Shown: positions 25,814 to 34,221 of the stretch, piece after piece
Layout: every line of letters begins with the position of its first letter
Numbering within the stretch: the stretch's first letter is position 1
From: Treponema sp. UBA1747
GTDB taxonomy: Bacteria > Spirochaetota > Spirochaetia > Treponematales > Treponemataceae
Assembly (NCBI GenBank): GCA_002315375.1
Contig: DCHR01000018.1
Location: forward strand, 14,952 to 78,951
DNA: 64,000 nt
Direction of reading: 5' to 3'
Position numbers and translations under genes: made by a program
The notes under the pieces: generated by a model
Seen by the model: the letters and a program-made list of their open reading frames with translations, nothing else
What the model was told of the DNA's origin: nothing
Databases searched by the model: none

Positions 25814-26695
25814 TCAGATTTCCTGTTTTGCTTCTTCTTCTGCTTCCTGTGTCCAGGATTCGAGAAGAAGTTCAGGGTGTGCAAAAACATTATTAATGGT
25901 TCTGTAAGCCCGGGAGAAAGTAAATCCATCACAGATTCTTTCATCCATTACCATATTGATTGGCAGAATCCTTTTGCGGCTCATATTTCCATGACGGTCC
26001 ATCGAAGTGTCTGTTTCCTTTTTTCCGATGGCAACAAAGATTGAAGTAGTTCCGAATTCATAAAGGTGATGATAAATTACCGGAAGACCAATAGATCCGA
26101 CATTTGTTACATAGAAGCCGGAATGGAAGGGTTGTGCGTTTACCAGAGATTTAGGAAGCTTTCCTTTGCTGTCAAGACGCATCATCAGTTTAATGAAAGC
26201 GCTCAGAATAAAATGAGGGAGTTTTTCCAGAGTTTTTGTAAGCTTGTCGACATCACTCTGAGGGTTATCTAAATCTGCGAAAGCTTCTTCAGCAGCTTTA
26301 TTTGTAATTTCAACTATTTCTTTTAAGGTGGCGTTTTTTTCGAAAGTAGGGAAGATGATTGTTTCTGCACCTTCGACTGTAAGGTTCTTTTTGATATTCA
26401 TGGCAATTCGAACCTGGTCCCGCTGATAAAGCTTGTTGCCACATATAAAGCGGTTTACCTGAGGGGTAATGGCGCAGCATCTTACGATAAGCGCAAAGAT
26501 GAAATGGAAAATAGAAAGACCAGGAATGTCTTGCTGCTGTTCACGGATGAATTCTTCAACTCGTGAAACGTCCAGACGGAAATTGAAGTAGGCTTCACTG
26601 TCTGTACGGCGGGGCATAATATACGGCATGAGAAAGGTTACCGGGTCATTTGCTGGAACCTGTATTCCGTCGTATACTCGTCGGGGTTTTTTCAT
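25814..26695 (-). CDS. Stand-alone E2/CAT-fold acyltransferase-like protein lacking the catalytic histidine
   Basis: A 293-residue protein with the catalytic-domain fold of 2-oxo-acid dehydrogenase E2 and chloramphenicol acetyltransferase. There is no lipoyl domain and no E1-binding domain. The fold is recognisable from FNFRLDVSRVEEFI, the PQVNRFICGNKLYQRDQVRIAMNI segment, FYVTNVGSIGLP (about 195-206) and the C-terminal block MDERICDGFTFSRA. In that block active enzymes read DHRxxDG; here the histidine is glutamate. No E1 or E3 genes are nearby. It may bind an acyl-CoA or act as a trimeric scaffold; catalysis by the usual mechanism is unlikely. Start ATG 26695 follows AAGGA. Confidence 0.82.
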   Translation of the reverse strand: MKKPRRVYDGIQVPANDPVTFLMPYIMPRRTDSEAYFNFRLDVSRVEEFIREQQQDIPGLSIFHFIFALIVRCCAITPQVNRFICGNKLYQRDQVRIAMNIKKNLTVEGAETIIFPTFEKNATLKEIVEITNKAAEEAFADLDNPQSDVDKLTKTLEKLPHFILSAFIKLMMRLDSKGKLPKSLVNAQPFHSGFYVTNVGSIGLPVIYHHLYEFGTTSIFVAIGKKETDTSMDRHGNMSRKRILPINMVMDERICDGFTFSRAYRTINNVFAHPELLLESWTQEAEEEAKQEI

Positions 26696-26782
26696 AAAAA
26701 TAATCCTTTTAGTGATTACTCACTATATTTTTTTTATTTTAACACAGAAATCTCCAATCCGCAAAAATAAAAAAAATATTAT

Positions 26783-26817
26783 AAAAAAAGCCCCATACAA
26801 AATCGTATGGGGCTTTT
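26783..26817 (-). terminator. Terminator of the GH94 gene (leftward)
   Basis: AAAAGCCCCATAC and GTATGGGGCTTTT form a 13-base stem (26786-26817). Read leftward it ends in seven T. A second GC palindrome (GGCCGG / CCGGCC, 26827-26844) lies between it and the stop codon. Confidence 0.88.
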
Positions 26818-26858
26818 CTAAGCGTCGGCCGGTTAAGGCCGGCCTTTTTCAGTTCTAA

Positions 26859-29285
26859 TTAAACACGTTCAACAGGGGATGTTTTTGCATCTTTTCCCAT
26901 TACAGCTACAATTGTTGAACCGTCTTTCAGTTCTGAAACCGGAATGTAGCATGCATCGAGGCGTTTTCCATCAACTTCTACATAAGCGATACCTTTGCAG
27001 ATTTTTTCAGGGTTTTTAACTTCGATTTTAAGGTTCATTCCGCGCCAGCGGCGTTCAACTTTGAATCCGTCCCATGTGTGTGGGATACATGGATCAAGAA
27101 GGAGACCGTCGTACTGTGGTCTGATACCGAGCATGTACTGTGTAGTAGAGTAGTAGTTCCATGTTGCAGCACCAGAAAGCCATGATGTACGTGTGTTTCC
27201 TGGGCGTTTTGAGTATGTTGAGTATGTTGTCTGTCCGATAACATAAGGTTCACTCTGACGAACTTCTGCTTTATCATTGTAAGAAGCTGGGAGAGCAGCC
27301 TTCAGGTATTCGTAAGCGCGGTCACCGTTTCCGGCCATGATTTCAGCGATTACACCCCAACCCTGAGTATGGTTGAAGATACCTGCGTTTTCTTTGATTC
27401 CTGGAAGGAATACTACAGAACTCATGATGTCTGAGCGTGTTTTTGTAAATGGTGGAGCACAGAGCATAAGTCCGTATGGTGTTGCCAGTTTTTCTTTAAC
27501 TGCATCCAGTGCAGATTTCTGCTGTTCTGGAGTTGCAGCACCAGACATAACGGCCCAAACCTGTGTATTGAAGTAAATCTGTCCTTCTTCCATTGTCTGT
27601 GTACCGTAAACTGTTCCGTCTTCGCCAACAGCCCAGATGAACCATTTTCCGTCCCAGCACTTCTTTTTGATGTTTGCATCAAGAATATCACGCTGTTCAA
27701 GAGCCCATTTTGCTTCGTCTTCTTTTCCAAGACGTTTAGAAATGTCTGCATAAGTTGTCAGACCAAGGCGCAGCTGGAATGTAACGAAAATTGATTCTCC
27801 GTGGTATCCCAGTTTAAGACAGTCGTTCCAGTCAGCCAGAAGTCCGCAAGGAAGACCATCTGCTCCCATTCTTTCCAGGTTGAAAAGAAGAGCCTGTTTA
27901 AGGTGTTCGTAAACTGTTCCTTCACCTTTGTCTGCGTATGGAACTACGCGGTTGTAGAAGTCGAATTTACCTGTTTCTGCAACGAAACATGGAACCGAGT
28001 TGAAGAACCATTGACAGTCGTCTGAGCGGAATTCTCCGTCAGGAATCATTTTCTGTTTTCCAGGTTCAAAGTCTTTGTTGATAACAGGGAGAGCACCACC
28101 ATTAGCAAACTGTCCTGAAAGGAGGCGTACCAGACGTTCTTCTGCATCTTCAGGGATTGCAGCTGAAACACCAAGAATATCCTGTACTGAGTCACGGTAA
28201 CCAAGACCGTCACGTTCTCCGTTGTATACGAGAGAAGCAGCGCGGCTCCAGGCAAATGTAATAAGACAGTTGTAAAGACCCCAAACGTTTACTGTATGGT
28301 TGATGTCTTCATCCGGAGTGATTGCTTTGAAACTTCCAAGTTTTGCATGCCAGTTTTTAACAAGCTTGTCGAATTCTTCGTCAGCGCGTGCAATTGAACC
28401 GTATTCAGCTACGATTTTCTGTCCAACAGCGCGTGCATCATCAATTCCGAAGAGAACCATGATTTCTTTTGTTTCGCCTGGCTGGAGTTCAACATCTGCC
28501 TGAACTGAACCACAAGAGTTGTCACCGAAAGCTTCTGAGTTTGAACATGCACCGTTTACAACTGACTGTGGGTGTTCGTAGTTTCCGTATGTACCGATGA
28601 AAGCTTCACGGCTTGTATCGAATCCTGTCATTGGAGCACCAACAAGAGCCATCCAAGAGTGCATGTAAGCACCACCAACATCCCATTCAGGGTGCTGGAT
28701 GTAAAGGTTGTCCTGGATAGAGAAGCGGAGCATATTGTCTGCAACTTTTTCACCTTTGTTGATGAAGAGGGAATACTGCAGGTTTACCTGGTCCTGAGTT
28801 GTGTTCCACTGGTTTGCAAGTTCACAGTAAGAGAAAGCGCGAATCTTGCGTACTTTGTCTGAAGTGTTTGTGAGCTTAAGTCTCCAGTATTCAAATGTTG
28901 CTCCGAGAGGAACATAATATTTAGTTTCTGATTTGATACCTTTGTATTCAGAAATGATTGTTGTGTAGGCTGTACCATGGTGACATTCAGATTTGTACTG
29001 GTCCAGTGGTTTTCCTACAGGCTGCCATGAAGCAGACCAGAAATCTCCGTCTTCCTGGTCACGAAGATAGAAGTAACGGCCTGGCTGATCCATTGGAACA
29101 GCGTTGAAGCGAAGACGCATAAAACGTCCCTGTGCGCCTGATTTGTAGAATCCGTATCCACCGGCGTTGTTTGTAATTACAGCACCATAAACTGTAGATC
29201 CAAGGTAGTTAGACCATGAAGTTGGTGTGTCGGGTCTTGTGATAACGTATTCTTTTGCGTCATCGTCGAAATAACCGTATTTCAT
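26859..29285 (-). CDS. GH94 glycoside phosphorylase, cellobiose-phosphorylase-like
   Basis: Phosphorolytic disaccharide-cleaving enzyme: cellobiose + Pi to glucose-1-phosphate + glucose is the expected reaction. It saves one ATP per disaccharide. The 808-residue length and the N-terminal MKYGYFDDDAKEYVITRPDT, SWSNYLGS and GGYGFYKSG are those of cytoplasmic cellobiose phosphorylases. The catalytic general acid lies in LLADWNDCLKLG (about residue 485). GYRDSVQD and the C-terminal WLSGAATWNYY and GIRPQYDGL blocks are intact. I prefer ATG 29285 (AGGAG five bases upstream) over GTG 29291. No signal peptide. Facing the importer locus, it suggests import of beta-glucan disaccharides. Related specificities (cellodextrin, laminaribiose) are not excluded. 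Confidence 0.9.
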   Translation of the reverse strand: MKYGYFDDDAKEYVITRPDTPTSWSNYLGSTVYGAVITNNAGGYGFYKSGAQGRFMRLRFNAVPMDQPGRYFYLRDQEDGDFWSASWQPVGKPLDQYKSECHHGTAYTTIISEYKGIKSETKYYVPLGATFEYWRLKLTNTSDKVRKIRAFSYCELANQWNTTQDQVNLQYSLFINKGEKVADNMLRFSIQDNLYIQHPEWDVGGAYMHSWMALVGAPMTGFDTSREAFIGTYGNYEHPQSVVNGACSNSEAFGDNSCGSVQADVELQPGETKEIMVLFGIDDARAVGQKIVAEYGSIARADEEFDKLVKNWHAKLGSFKAITPDEDINHTVNVWGLYNCLITFAWSRAASLVYNGERDGLGYRDSVQDILGVSAAIPEDAEERLVRLLSGQFANGGALPVINKDFEPGKQKMIPDGEFRSDDCQWFFNSVPCFVAETGKFDFYNRVVPYADKGEGTVYEHLKQALLFNLERMGADGLPCGLLADWNDCLKLGYHGESIFVTFQLRLGLTTYADISKRLGKEDEAKWALEQRDILDANIKKKCWDGKWFIWAVGEDGTVYGTQTMEEGQIYFNTQVWAVMSGAATPEQQKSALDAVKEKLATPYGLMLCAPPFTKTRSDIMSSVVFLPGIKENAGIFNHTQGWGVIAEIMAGNGDRAYEYLKAALPASYNDKAEVRQSEPYVIGQTTYSTYSKRPGNTRTSWLSGAATWNYYSTTQYMLGIRPQYDGLLLDPCIPHTWDGFKVERRWRGMNLKIEVKNPEKICKGIAYVEVDGKRLDACYIPVSELKDGSTIVAVMGKDAKTSPVERV

Positions 29286-29346
29286 TTTCACTCCTATATA
29301 TGGAAATAAATAAACTGATTCACCCTTCTAGTAGGGGTTTTCACTT

Positions 29347-29364
29347 ATGGTAAAGGATTACCAT
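29347..29364 (-). promoter_or_regulatory. Perfect palindromic operator candidate upstream of GH94
   Basis: ATGGTAAAGGATTACCAT: seven-base arms around AGGA. It lies between a leftward TTGACA (29381-29376) and the GH94 start, covering where the matching -10 box would be, and downstream of an extended -10 (TGTTATAAT, about 29400-29392). Either promoter would be blocked by a bound repressor. Confidence 0.5.
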
Positions 29365-29527
29365 TCGTATTTCAATGTCAATTTTAATAAAATTATAACA
29401 AAATTACATGATTTAGGTATTTAAAAATAAAAAAAAATCGAAAATAATATTAAAGAACTGCTAATGTACAGCCGATAATTAACATGATGGACTATGTTCG
29501 TTTTTGGGTCCGTCAAAGGAGAAAATT

Positions 29528-30559
29528 TTGAAAAAGTCTGAATTCAACAAGTTTTTGGCTAAAGTTCCTAAAGCAGAACTTCATATCCATATTGAAGCTG
29601 TTATCACTCTGGATTCAGTTAAAAAACTTTACCTTAAACGCTTTGGCAAAGAAATGACTGAAGAAGAACAGAAATCTTTGTTCACATATAACGACCTTAA
29701 TGGATTTATACAGGCTTTCCTTAAGGTTCAGGATCTTTTAACATCAGTAGAAGATTTCCGTCTTGTTTTTGATGATTTGGGAAAATACCTTAAGAAAAAC
29801 GGTATTACTTATTGTGAAGCATTCTTTGCACCAACAGCATTCCTTAAGAAAGGTTTCAAATATGATGAAATGATTGCTGTTTTCCATGAAAAGATTGTTG
29901 AAATCAGGGAAAAAACTGGTATTGTAATTAAGCTTATGGAAGACGTTTCACGTACTTTCGGATGCGAGAATGCAATCAACAATTATAACCTCCAGAAACA
30001 GTATCCTTGCGAAGATATTATCGGTATTGGTCTTGGTGGGGCAGAAAGCAAAGGCCCTGCAGCAGATTATGCTCCTGTTTATGAAATGGCTCTTGCAGAC
30101 GGAAAACATGCTGTAATTCATGCCGGTGAAGATGTAGGACCTGAAAGTATCTGGGATGCAATTGACCTGTGTCATGCAGAAAGAATCGGACATGGCCTTA
30201 CAGCAATGCAGGACGAAAAACTTATGAAAACTCTTGCAAAGAAAAAGATTCCTGTTGAAATCTGTATCACATCAAATACCTTTACAAAGAAAATCGTAAC
30301 AAAGGCAAAAGATCATCCTGTAAAACAGTACTTTGATAAAGGTATGATTGTTACAATCAATACTGATGACCCTGTATTCTTCAAGACAACAATGCTCAGA
30401 GAACTGTGGCTTTGTTACAAAGATCTTGGCTTTACAATGGATGAAATCAAGGAACTTATTAAATACAGCTTTACAGCATCATTCCTTTCAAAGAAAGAAA
30501 AGAAAGCCTGGTGTGAAAAAGTTGATGCAGCCTGGGTAGATGTACCTGCCGAAGACTAA
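29528..30559 (+). CDS. Adenosine deaminase family protein
   Basis: Zinc-dependent purine deaminase of the amidohydrolase superfamily (adenosine to inosine, or adenine to hypoxanthine). The N-terminal metal motif is AELHIHIEA, the third histidine and catalytic glutamate are in VIHAGEDVGP, and the ERIGHG, EICITSN and INTDDPVFF blocks complete the site. I choose the TTG at 29528, which has AAAGGAG at ideal distance, over an in-frame TTG at 29504; this gives 344 residues. It is divergent from GH94 and closed by a strong terminator. The substrate (adenosine or adenine) is not settled by the motifs. Confidence 0.88.
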   Translation: MKKSEFNKFLAKVPKAELHIHIEAVITLDSVKKLYLKRFGKEMTEEEQKSLFTYNDLNGFIQAFLKVQDLLTSVEDFRLVFDDLGKYLKKNGITYCEAFFAPTAFLKKGFKYDEMIAVFHEKIVEIREKTGIVIKLMEDVSRTFGCENAINNYNLQKQYPCEDIIGIGLGGAESKGPAADYAPVYEMALADGKHAVIHAGEDVGPESIWDAIDLCHAERIGHGLTAMQDEKLMKTLAKKKIPVEICITSNTFTKKIVTKAKDHPVKQYFDKGMIVTINTDDPVFFKTTMLRELWLCYKDLGFTMDEIKELIKYSFTASFLSKKEKKAWCEKVDAAWVDVPAED

Positions 30560-30601
30560 TCGATATAAGTAAGAATTAAAGTACTACTTTATTAAAGAAA
30601 G

Positions 30602-30644
30602 ACCCGCATGGAATGAATAGTCTTCATTTCCTGCGGGTTTTTTT
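30602..30644 (+). terminator. Terminator after adenosine deaminase
   Basis: ACCCGCA, then GGAATGAA, pairs with TTCATTTCC and TGCGGGT across TAGTC, followed by seven T. Confidence 0.9.
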
Positions 30645-30677
30645 GTATCATAGGGATTATACCTTAAGGAAAAAAAA

Positions 30678-31463
30678 GTGACTGAAATAGAAAAGTATTA
30701 TAACAAATTCAATGAAGAACACAGACTGACAACCCGCCATGGACAGGTTGAATTCGAAACTTCACTGAAATATATTCATGATTATATTCCGGAAGACAGG
30801 CCGGCAAGCGAAATAAAAATTCTTGATCTTGGCGCCGGCACCGGCCGTTATTCCGTTCAGTTGAATTCCGAAGGTTATGATGTTACAGCTGTTGAGCTGG
30901 TAAAAAGGAATCTGGAAGTTCTTCGAGGTAAACATACCTCTGTAAAAACCTGGGGCGGAGATGCAAGGAATATTTCTTTTCTGGAAGATAATACTTTTGA
31001 TCTTACAATTATGTTTGGCCCTTGTTATCACCTGATTGGTGATGAAGAAAAACTGAAAGCAATAAATGAAGCCAAGCGGGTAACAAAAAAAGACGGAATC
31101 ATAATGATTGCCTTCACTATGAATGAATATTCTGTTCTGACCTATTGTATGGCAGAAAATCATTTGTCTCAGGTAGTGGAAAAAAACGGACTTTCTGAAA
31201 CCTTTCATATTCAGGCCGACAGCAAAGAACTTTACGATTATGTCCGTATTGAAGATGTTTACAGACTGAATGAAAAGGCAGGACTTGAATGTGTAAAGGT
31301 GTTCAGTCCTGACGGACCTGCAGATTATATGCGTCGTGAACTTAATGCTATGGATGAGGAAACATTCTTGCAGTTTAAGAAATATGTTCTTGCGGTTTCG
31401 GACAGACAGGATCTTATAGGGGCCGGAAGCCATATTGTTGATGTTGTAAAAAATAGAAAGTAA
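30678..31463 (+). CDS. Class I SAM-dependent methyltransferase
   Basis: A 261-residue methyltransferase. The SAM-binding glycine loop is ILDLGAGTGRYSVQL (about 49-63), followed by the acidic end of beta-2 (VTAVELVKRN) and the motif FDLTIMFGPCYHLI. The start is GTG 30678 with AAGGA eight bases upstream. The substrate-binding C-terminal half (MRRELNAMDEETFLQFKKYVL) is typical of small-molecule methyltransferases but not assignable. It lies 25 bases before the HD-GYP gene. Confidence 0.87.
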   Translation: MTEIEKYYNKFNEEHRLTTRHGQVEFETSLKYIHDYIPEDRPASEIKILDLGAGTGRYSVQLNSEGYDVTAVELVKRNLEVLRGKHTSVKTWGGDARNISFLEDNTFDLTIMFGPCYHLIGDEEKLKAINEAKRVTKKDGIIMIAFTMNEYSVLTYCMAENHLSQVVEKNGLSETFHIQADSKELYDYVRIEDVYRLNEKAGLECVKVFSPDGPADYMRRELNAMDEETFLQFKKYVLAVSDRQDLIGAGSHIVDVVKNRK

Positions 31464-31488
31464 AACGGAAATAAAAAAATATATAAGT

Positions 31489-32790
31489 ATGGAATTATTT
31501 TTATTGATAAAAATGCAGGTTGCCTGTTTCTGTATTCTTGTAATTACTGGCCTGCAGTCTTTAAGAGATGGAAAAAATGTAGATTGCAGCATGGTTTTTG
31601 ATGTTCTCCATGTTGTTGCGGAACTGGCGGTAATATTTGATGCTCTTACTGTCTGGAGCGTAAATAACCAGGAAATTGTACCCCGGACTTTGAACCTGTA
31701 TTTTCATTTTTTCTTTTTTATTCTGATGGTTACAGGAGTATACCTGGTCTGTCTTTATTTTCTTGAAATCACTTTTGGTATTACTTCTAAAAAAAGAAAA
31801 AGATTCCTGCTCAGTGTTCCTTACGTTGTTGTAATCTTCCTGGTGGCTGTAAACATGAAAGACCTGGAGTTTATTCAGGGAAAAGTAACCAGTTATTCTA
31901 TGGGAATGGCTCCTGTCATTTCCTTTGCTTTTGTCGCAGTTTTATGGTTTGCGGCTTATGTTTTGTTTTTTACCGGATACAGGAAAGTGGAAAGACATAT
32001 CAGAACAAGTATGGTTATTTCACTTACTGCGGGGACTGTATGTACAATGCTGCAGCTTATTTTTCCGGAAATCCTGTCAACCAGTCTTGCATTAACGATT
32101 ATGGTAATGGGGATTTATCTGAACCTGGAAAATCCTGCCTATAAAAAATATCTTCAGAATACTAAAAATATGGTTGAAAACTTTTCTACTCTGATTGAAA
32201 ACCGGGATGATTCAACCGGCGGACATGTTAAGCGGACAACCCTTTACGTGAATCTGATCATGAATGAAATGGTGAAGAACGGAAAGTATAAAAAGAAATT
32301 AACCCGTGATTATATGAATTATGTTCTTCAGGCCGCTCCTATGCATGACATCGGGAAAGTTGCCATTCCGGATTCAATTCTTCAGAAAAAAGGGCCCTTG
32401 AGTCCTGAAGAATTCGCAATTATGAAAACACATACTATTCGAGGTGGAGATATTATCCAGGAAACTTTCGGCTGTAACAGTGATGACCCTGATTTTGTAG
32501 AAATAGCCTTTAAGGTGTGCCAGTTTCATCATGAGAAATGGAACGGGAAAGGTTACCCGGAAGGAATTTCCGGAACATATATTCCTCTTTGTGCACGCAT
32601 TATGGCAGTAGCAGATGTTTTTGATGCAGTTTCGGCTAAGAGGTGTTATCGTGATGCAATGCCACTGGATAAGTGTTTTGAAATAATCAAAGAAGGAAAG
32701 GGGGCGGATTTTGATCCTGAGATAGCAGAAATCTTTTTGAATGCCCGTCCTAAAGTAGAAAAAATTTATTACGGGAACATGACAATATAA
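31489..32790 (+). CDS. Membrane HD-GYP domain protein (predicted c-di-GMP phosphodiesterase)
   Basis: Residues 1-220 carry about six or seven hydrophobic spans forming a membrane sensor region of unknown ligand. Residues about 235-425 form a complete HD-GYP domain: GGHVKRT, the HDIGK metal dyad (near 285), KTHTIRGG, FHHEKWNGKGYPEG (with the GYP signature) and ADVFDAVS. All metal ligands are present, so c-di-GMP hydrolysis is expected. Its stop TAA is followed immediately, without any gap, by the ATG of the MocR regulator, implying coupled expression. Confidence 0.9.
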   Translation: MELFLLIKMQVACFCILVITGLQSLRDGKNVDCSMVFDVLHVVAELAVIFDALTVWSVNNQEIVPRTLNLYFHFFFFILMVTGVYLVCLYFLEITFGITSKKRKRFLLSVPYVVVIFLVAVNMKDLEFIQGKVTSYSMGMAPVISFAFVAVLWFAAYVLFFTGYRKVERHIRTSMVISLTAGTVCTMLQLIFPEILSTSLALTIMVMGIYLNLENPAYKKYLQNTKNMVENFSTLIENRDDSTGGHVKRTTLYVNLIMNEMVKNGKYKKKLTRDYMNYVLQAAPMHDIGKVAIPDSILQKKGPLSPEEFAIMKTHTIRGGDIIQETFGCNSDDPDFVEIAFKVCQFHHEKWNGKGYPEGISGTYIPLCARIMAVADVFDAVSAKRCYRDAMPLDKCFEIIKEGKGADFDPEIAEIFLNARPKVEKIYYGNMTI

Positions 32791-34221
32791 ATGCTGAGCT
32801 ATTCTTTCGATTCAATATCAGAAAATCCGCTTTATCTTCAGTTATATAACTTCATCAAAAATGATATTCTTTCAGGAAATTTAAAAACTGCTTCAAAGCT
32901 TCCTTCAAAAAGAGCTTTTGCTGAAAATCTTGGAGTCAGCGTAATTACTGTAGAAAATGCTTATGAACAGCTGATTGCGGAAGGCTATATTTATTCTCTT
33001 CCAAAGAAAGGTTTTTTTGTCTCCGATATTGAAGAAAGTAATTACGGGACCCTGGCAGATGTCAAAGTTCCTGGAAAGAATTTTCTTTCAGAGCTGGAAA
33101 CTGACGAAGAGAAAACTGTCAGATTTCAGGTTGATTTTTCAAGCAATAGTATTTTGTCATCTCATTTTCCTTACAGTGTCTGGTCCAGGGTTTTGCGAAA
33201 CTGCCTTATAAAATATGAAAAGGAACTTTTACAGTCTCAGCCGCCTGCGGGCTGTTATGCGTTGAGAAAAGCAGTTACAGATTATCTTTATTCTTTCAGA
33301 GGAATGAAAGTTCATCCTGAACAGATAATAATCGGTGCGGGAACTGAATATCTGGAAGGGCTTCTCGTTCAGCTTCTGGGACAGGATAAAGTCTATTGTG
33401 TTGAAAATCCGGGATACAAAAAAGTTTATAAAGTTTATTCTTCCAACGGAGCGGTTGTAAAATGGACCAGTGTTTCTGAAAACGGAATTGATGTAAAGGA
33501 CCTGGTAAAACAGCAAGTAGATGTCCTTCATATTTCGCCTGGACATCAGTTTCCGACCGGAATTATTACTCCGGTTTCAAAACGGCAGGAAATTCTTTCT
33601 TGGGCAAATGAAAAAAACGGCCGCTATATTATTGAAGATGATTATGACAGTGAATTCAGAATGACGGGAGTAATTATTCCGACTCTTCAAAGCATTGATT
33701 CTATGGGAAAAGTGGTTTATATGAATTCCTTTTCTAAAACAATGTCTTCTTCCATTCGTGTCAGCTATATGGTACTGCCGCCGGAATTACTGAAAAAGTA
33801 CAGGGAAAATCTTTCGTTTTATTCCTGTCCTGTCAGTTCAATCGTTCAGTTTGCAATTGCTGATTTTATTGAAGGCGGCCTGTTTGAAAAACACATTAAC
33901 CGGCTGAAGAATTTTTACAGGCGCCAGAGGGATTATCTGGTTCGCGAAATAAAAAACAGCGGTCTTTCGGAAATTTCGGAAATAAAAAGGGAGAATGCCG
34001 GACTTCATTTCATTCTGCAATTGAACCTGAAGACGGAGGATTCGCTCTTCCAGAAAAAACTGGAGGAGGAAGGAATCCGGTTAAGGTCTCTTTCTGAATA
34101 CTGCTACGGCGCTGAGAATGAAAATGCACATTGTTTTGTTATTAATTATTCATCCTTAACACAGGAAGATATCAAAAGTGCAGTCGCAAAAATCTGCAGA
34201 GTCGCCAAATCCCTAAACTAA
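32791..34221 (+). CDS. MocR/PdxR-type GntR regulator with aminotransferase domain
   Basis: A 476-residue fusion of a winged-helix GntR DNA-binding domain (residues about 10-75: YLQLYNFIKNDILSGNL, LPSKRAFAENLGVSVITVENAYEQL) and a fold-type-I PLP-binding aminotransferase-like domain. The Schiff-base lysine is in NSFSKTMSSSIRVSY (near 317), with EDDYDSEFR upstream. Such proteins regulate vitamin B6, GABA or amino-acid genes. Nothing of pyridoxal synthesis is adjacent, so the target is unknown. It abuts the HD-GYP gene and converges with miaB with a nine-base overlap. Confidence 0.9.
   Translation: MLSYSFDSISENPLYLQLYNFIKNDILSGNLKTASKLPSKRAFAENLGVSVITVENAYEQLIAEGYIYSLPKKGFFVSDIEESNYGTLADVKVPGKNFLSELETDEEKTVRFQVDFSSNSILSSHFPYSVWSRVLRNCLIKYEKELLQSQPPAGCYALRKAVTDYLYSFRGMKVHPEQIIIGAGTEYLEGLLVQLLGQDKVYCVENPGYKKVYKVYSSNGAVVKWTSVSENGIDVKDLVKQQVDVLHISPGHQFPTGIITPVSKRQEILSWANEKNGRYIIEDDYDSEFRMTGVIIPTLQSIDSMGKVVYMNSFSKTMSSSIRVSYMVLPPELLKKYRENLSFYSCPVSSIVQFAIADFIEGGLFEKHINRLKNFYRRQRDYLVREIKNSGLSEISEIKRENAGLHFILQLNLKTEDSLFQKKLEEEGIRLRSLSEYCYGAENENAHCFVINYSSLTQEDIKSAVAKICRVAKSLN

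Noticed and set aside
26827..26844. GGCCGG/CCGGCC hairpin as a rightward terminator
   Set aside because: Followed by a T tract on the + strand, but no rightward gene precedes it; kept only as part of the GH94 3' region.
30762..31592. Leftward 276-residue open frame
   Set aside because: Lies opposite the clear methyltransferase; composition is that of an antisense frame (Phe/Ile/Cys-rich, no domain).
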